This document shows, in pieces, positions 7,023-9,448 of a stretch of 9,448 bases of DNA. The notes below the pieces were generated by a model that saw only the letters and a program-made list of their open reading frames with translations, ran no database searches and was not told the DNA's origin. The position numbers and the translations under genes are program-made. Location of the stretch: contig DBXY01000031.1 in assembly GCA_002309765.1 (NCBI GenBank), positions 29,073 through 38,520 on the forward strand. The letters run 5' to 3'. Origin of the DNA: Verrucomicrobia bacterium UBA1200. Lineage in GTDB: Bacteria; Verrucomicrobiota; Kiritimatiellia; RFP12; UBA1067. Within the stretch, counting starts at the first letter, position 1; each line of letters opens with the position of its first letter.

Positions 7023-9448
7023 TTAAACCAACCCTGACCGCTTTCGCGCCAGCCATTCGGCACACAGTAAAACCCCAAGCAGCAACAGCAGCAACGGATG
7101 ACACCACAGCAAAATTTCGTGATGTTCCCGCAACAGCCCGCTTGGCTCGCCAAAGGCCTCCGCCAAATCCGGCACCTGATCCGGACGCAACCGTTTGCCG
7201 CCGGTCCCCGACGCCAACACATCCAATATTCCGGCATCAGGGCGGGTCCGTCCCAACTCAATGGAACGTTTGGTGGCGGAGACCAGCAGTTCCGCCGCCG
7301 CGTCACCAAGCCGACCCGATTCTCCACGCACCGTCAGGCGACATGATCCCGACACCACGGAAGGAATCTGAACCGTACCGTCATAAAAGCCGTCGGCACC
7401 ATCCCGCGGCAACAACCCGGCACGGGATATTTCCGCGTCTTCGCCGTTAGTTAGCACGGCCTCCAATCTGGATCGCTCCGCACCGGGAAAGCCTTTATCA
7501 TTTAAACGCACTGTAACGCGCACCGGTTCACCTGAAGCATAAACCAATTTGTCCGTCCCGATGCGCAAATGTTCGTCACCCGCACGCAAACGTTCCCCTA
7601 CCCCCCAACGCAAAACCTGTCCCCAAAAACGGTGGTGACGGACATCGCCGATCCGGTAGCGCAACCGCCAAGTCTGGTCGAATCCCAAGCCCAACACCTT
7701 GCCGCGTCCCGCATTCTTGGCCACTATCAACGCGTGGCGGTTCCGGTAACTCATAATCCGACTGATATGCTCGGTGGCGTCCCGAACATCGGTCAACGCG
7801 GGTTCGGCGCCTTCCCCCAATTCCACCGCCATTGCCAGCACCTCGGTGCCAGGTTTCGCCACCACCGGCAAATGCCAGTCGAAAGGCTCCAACAACCGCC
7901 AAAACTCTTCGTTTTCCGATACACTGCCGGACTGAGACATCACCGGATGCTCCTGTCCGGCGGGTGTCAAAACCAGACGGAATTTGTCATCGGCGGTCGG
8001 CCAATAACCGTCGGGCCGGGACACAACCGTAAACGGGCAGAGTTCGGCAAACGGCGATTCCGGCGGAAATGCGAACGGCATCGCATGCGAACCGGCAATG
8101 GCCACCAATAGCGCTCCGCGCTCTTCCACGCAAGCGCGAATCTGGCGTTGCACCGCGTCGGACAGCACATCCGGTCCCAAGTCGCCCAAGATTATCACGT
8201 CGAACGCCCGCCAATCCGCATCGTTAACCGGCCAGCCGCCGGATTCGGAATCGCCGAACGCCCGAACAGCCGAAGCAGGGGGCAACGATTTCTCCGCCGC
8301 GCCGGCCAACTGGTCGGGATTGGTTAGCCAAAACTGCAGGTTTACCGATTTATCGCGGCCGAAGAACAGATTGCGCAAATACCGAAACTCCCATCTGGGC
8401 GAACGGTCAACCAGCAACACATTAATCCGGTCATCGCTTACCGCCACCTCCACCGGCCATTGGTTGTTCTCCCGGAAGAGCTCACCTTCCACCGGTTCTA
8501 CCTCCACCGTATAGCGTTCAACCCCGCGTTCGTCAGGTTCGTGGGAAAGCCGCACCTCCCCAGTCCAGTCGTCATCCGGCACATTGAGCACACGGGAATC
8601 GACCTCCCCCCCGCCGCGCAGCAACCGAACCTTAACCGATTGCCCAAGCATCCCGCAAACATGCACCGCAGAGACCAACCTCACCCGGTCGCCGAGAAAA
8701 ATCGATTCCGGGGCCCGAACATCGGCGATGGAAAGGTCTTTCGGCAACTTCGTTCCGCCCATCATCACGCTGCAAACCAGCACCCCTTGCGCGGCTAAAC
8801 GGCGCATTACCGGCAAAACCGAACTTTCCGAATTGTGGAGACCGTCGGATAGCAGCAGCACTCCGGCCAATTGCTCGGAAGGGATCTCCTGAATTACCCC
8901 CTCCAACGCGCCCGTAATATCGGTGGACACCGTTACCGCGGATCCGATCGAAGCAAAATCGCCCATACCCGCCGAAACCAGATTTTTGGCAAAATTATAA
9001 CGGGCCACGTCATAACGTTCACTCAAGGTGGCAAGAATTCCCGGTGCGCCGTCATCGCCGGTCAACAGCATTTCCGCCAATGCGACACGGGAAGTTTCGC
9101 ATAACTTAAGGGTCGCTTGCCGATCGGCGTCAGGCAGGCTTTCCCATACGGCACCGGCTTTCTCCGGGTCGGACGCCAAACTCGCCAGACGGGCCGAATC
9201 GCCGCGTCCGGTCCGACGGCGATGCCATACGACCAAATCCGTTGCCTGCCATTGCCGGTCAACGAACCGCATCGAATCGGAAACATCGGTAAGCACCGCC
9301 ACGCGGCGCGAAATTTTCCGGTTGGTGAGAAAAACCACCACTGGCTGCATCAGCATCAGCGCCACCAATACAATCAGCGCCGAGCGGATTGCAAACATAA
9401 TTTTCCCGGTGCCGCCGCAATGTCCGTATTCCTCAGAAGTGGCGGGCG
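7023..9448 (-). CDS. Membrane VWA-domain protein with GATase-like region (PVC-type), probably 5'-truncated by the window
   Basis: At least 791 residues, numbered here from ATG 9398; the frame stays open for 16 further codons to the window edge, so the true start may be outside. Layout: a transmembrane helix at about 7-24 (ALIVLVALMLMQPVVVF). A von Willebrand A domain at about 33-220 follows with an intact metal site: DVSDSM (D38, S40, S42), STD (T159) and LLSDG (D185). Next come a beta-sandwich at about 225-325 and a class-I glutamine-amidotransferase-like region at about 328-600 (NVLLVDRSPRWEFRYLRN; FDVIILGDLGPD near 400; GALLVAIAGSHAM). No catalytic Cys is seen at the expected elbow, so it is probably non-enzymatic. 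An Ig-like domain follows at about 620-715, then a C-terminal helix at about 762-784 ending AEWLARKRSGLV. The large middle part is predicted to face the periplasm. Proteins of this build are common in Planctomycetes and Verrucomicrobia and mostly uncharacterised. The gene lies 14 bp upstream of the GspE gene in the same direction, so it is likely co-transcribed. Its role is unknown; metal-dependent protein binding is inferred. Confidence 0.82.
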   Translation of the reverse strand, partial: PATSEEYGHCGGTGKIMFAIRSALIVLVALMLMQPVVVFLTNRKISRRVAVLTDVSDSMRFVDRQWQATDLVVWHRRRTGRGDSARLASLASDPEKAGAVWESLPDADRQATLKLCETSRVALAEMLLTGDDGAPGILATLSERYDVARYNFAKNLVSAGMGDFASIGSAVTVSTDITGALEGVIQEIPSEQLAGVLLLSDGLHNSESSVLPVMRRLAAQGVLVCSVMMGGTKLPKDLSIADVRAPESIFLGDRVRLVSAVHVCGMLGQSVKVRLLRGGGEVDSRVLNVPDDDWTGEVRLSHEPDERGVERYTVEVEPVEGELFRENNQWPVEVAVSDDRINVLLVDRSPRWEFRYLRNLFFGRDKSVNLQFWLTNPDQLAGAAEKSLPPASAVRAFGDSESGGWPVNDADWRAFDVIILGDLGPDVLSDAVQRQIRACVEERGALLVAIAGSHAMPFAFPPESPFAELCPFTVVSRPDGYWPTADDKFRLVLTPAGQEHPVMSQSGSVSENEEFWRLLEPFDWHLPVVAKPGTEVLAMAVELGEGAEPALTDVRDATEHISRIMSYRNRHALIVAKNAGRGKVLGLGFDQTWRLRYRIGDVRHHRFWGQVLRWGVGERLRAGDEHLRIGTDKLVYASGEPVRVTVRLNDKGFPGAERSRLEAVLTNGEDAEISRAGLLPRDGADGFYDGTVQIPSVVSGSCRLTVRGESGRLGDAAAELLVSATKRSIELGRTRPDAGILDVLASGTGGKRLRPDQVPDLAEAFGEPSGLLREHHEILLWCHPLLLLLLGVLLCAEWLARKRSGLV

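Noticed and set aside
7009..7107. N-terminal extension of the GspE protein from ATG 7107
   Set aside because: It overlaps the end of the VWA gene by about 85 bp and adds residues not typical of the family; ATG 7008 follows the VWA stop closely.
7141..8460. C excess over G on the + strand in parts of the right half
   Set aside because: Hand counts of a few 60-base lines vary (for example 24 C to 10 G at 8401-8460, but 18 to 19 at 8281-8340), so no firm skew or replication-strand claim can be made from this window.

Overview
The window is a GC-rich stretch (roughly 57-60% G+C by eye) of a Gram-negative bacterium. It holds seven protein-coding genes and almost no non-coding DNA. The best lineage guess is the PVC superphylum (Verrucomicrobiota, Lentisphaerota, Kiritimatiellota or Planctomycetota). 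The guess rests on a large membrane VWA protein with a glutamine-amidotransferase-like region, on a ROK kinase variant with a GYxKAGSxEGFCSG-type signature, and on an exported GH2 beta-mannosidase-like enzyme. This is inference from remembered family distributions; no database was searched.

Left half (1-4313, + strand): a sugar-metabolism gene run. It begins with the 3' end of an AEC-family permease (1-334). Next come a ROK-family sugar kinase-like protein (370-1287), an exported GH2 beta-mannosidase-like hydrolase (1306-3681) and a GmhA-like SIS phosphosugar isomerase (3678-4313). Gaps are 35 bp, 18 bp and a 4-bp ATGA overlap, and each downstream gene has a clear Shine-Dalgarno sequence, so this looks like one operon. 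A plausible division of labour is release of a monosaccharide outside the cytoplasm by the GH2 enzyme, then phosphorylation (ROK) and isomerisation (SIS) in the cytosol. The substrate cannot be read from the sequence.

Right half (4340-9448, - strand): a second compact gene run, transcribed toward the first. It begins with a large VWA / GATase-like membrane protein (7023 to the right edge, probably 5'-truncated). After 14 bp comes a GspE/PilB-type secretion or pilus-assembly ATPase (5560-7008), and after 11 bp a GspF/PilC-type inner-membrane platform protein (4340-5548). The last two are the motor-platform core of a type II secretion or type IV pilus machine. No pilin, secretin or prepilin peptidase lies in the window.

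The two runs converge across 26 bp (4314-4339) with no convincing terminator. There are no gene-free stretches over 300 bp. I saw no tRNA or rRNA, CRISPR array, insertion sequence or attachment site. The most notable points are a substituted WDWGP motif in the mannosidase-like enzyme, a ROK protein without its usual zinc-binding cysteines, and the tight linkage of a VWA/GATase-like protein with a GspE-GspF pair. I found no clear candidate for a wholly new system.
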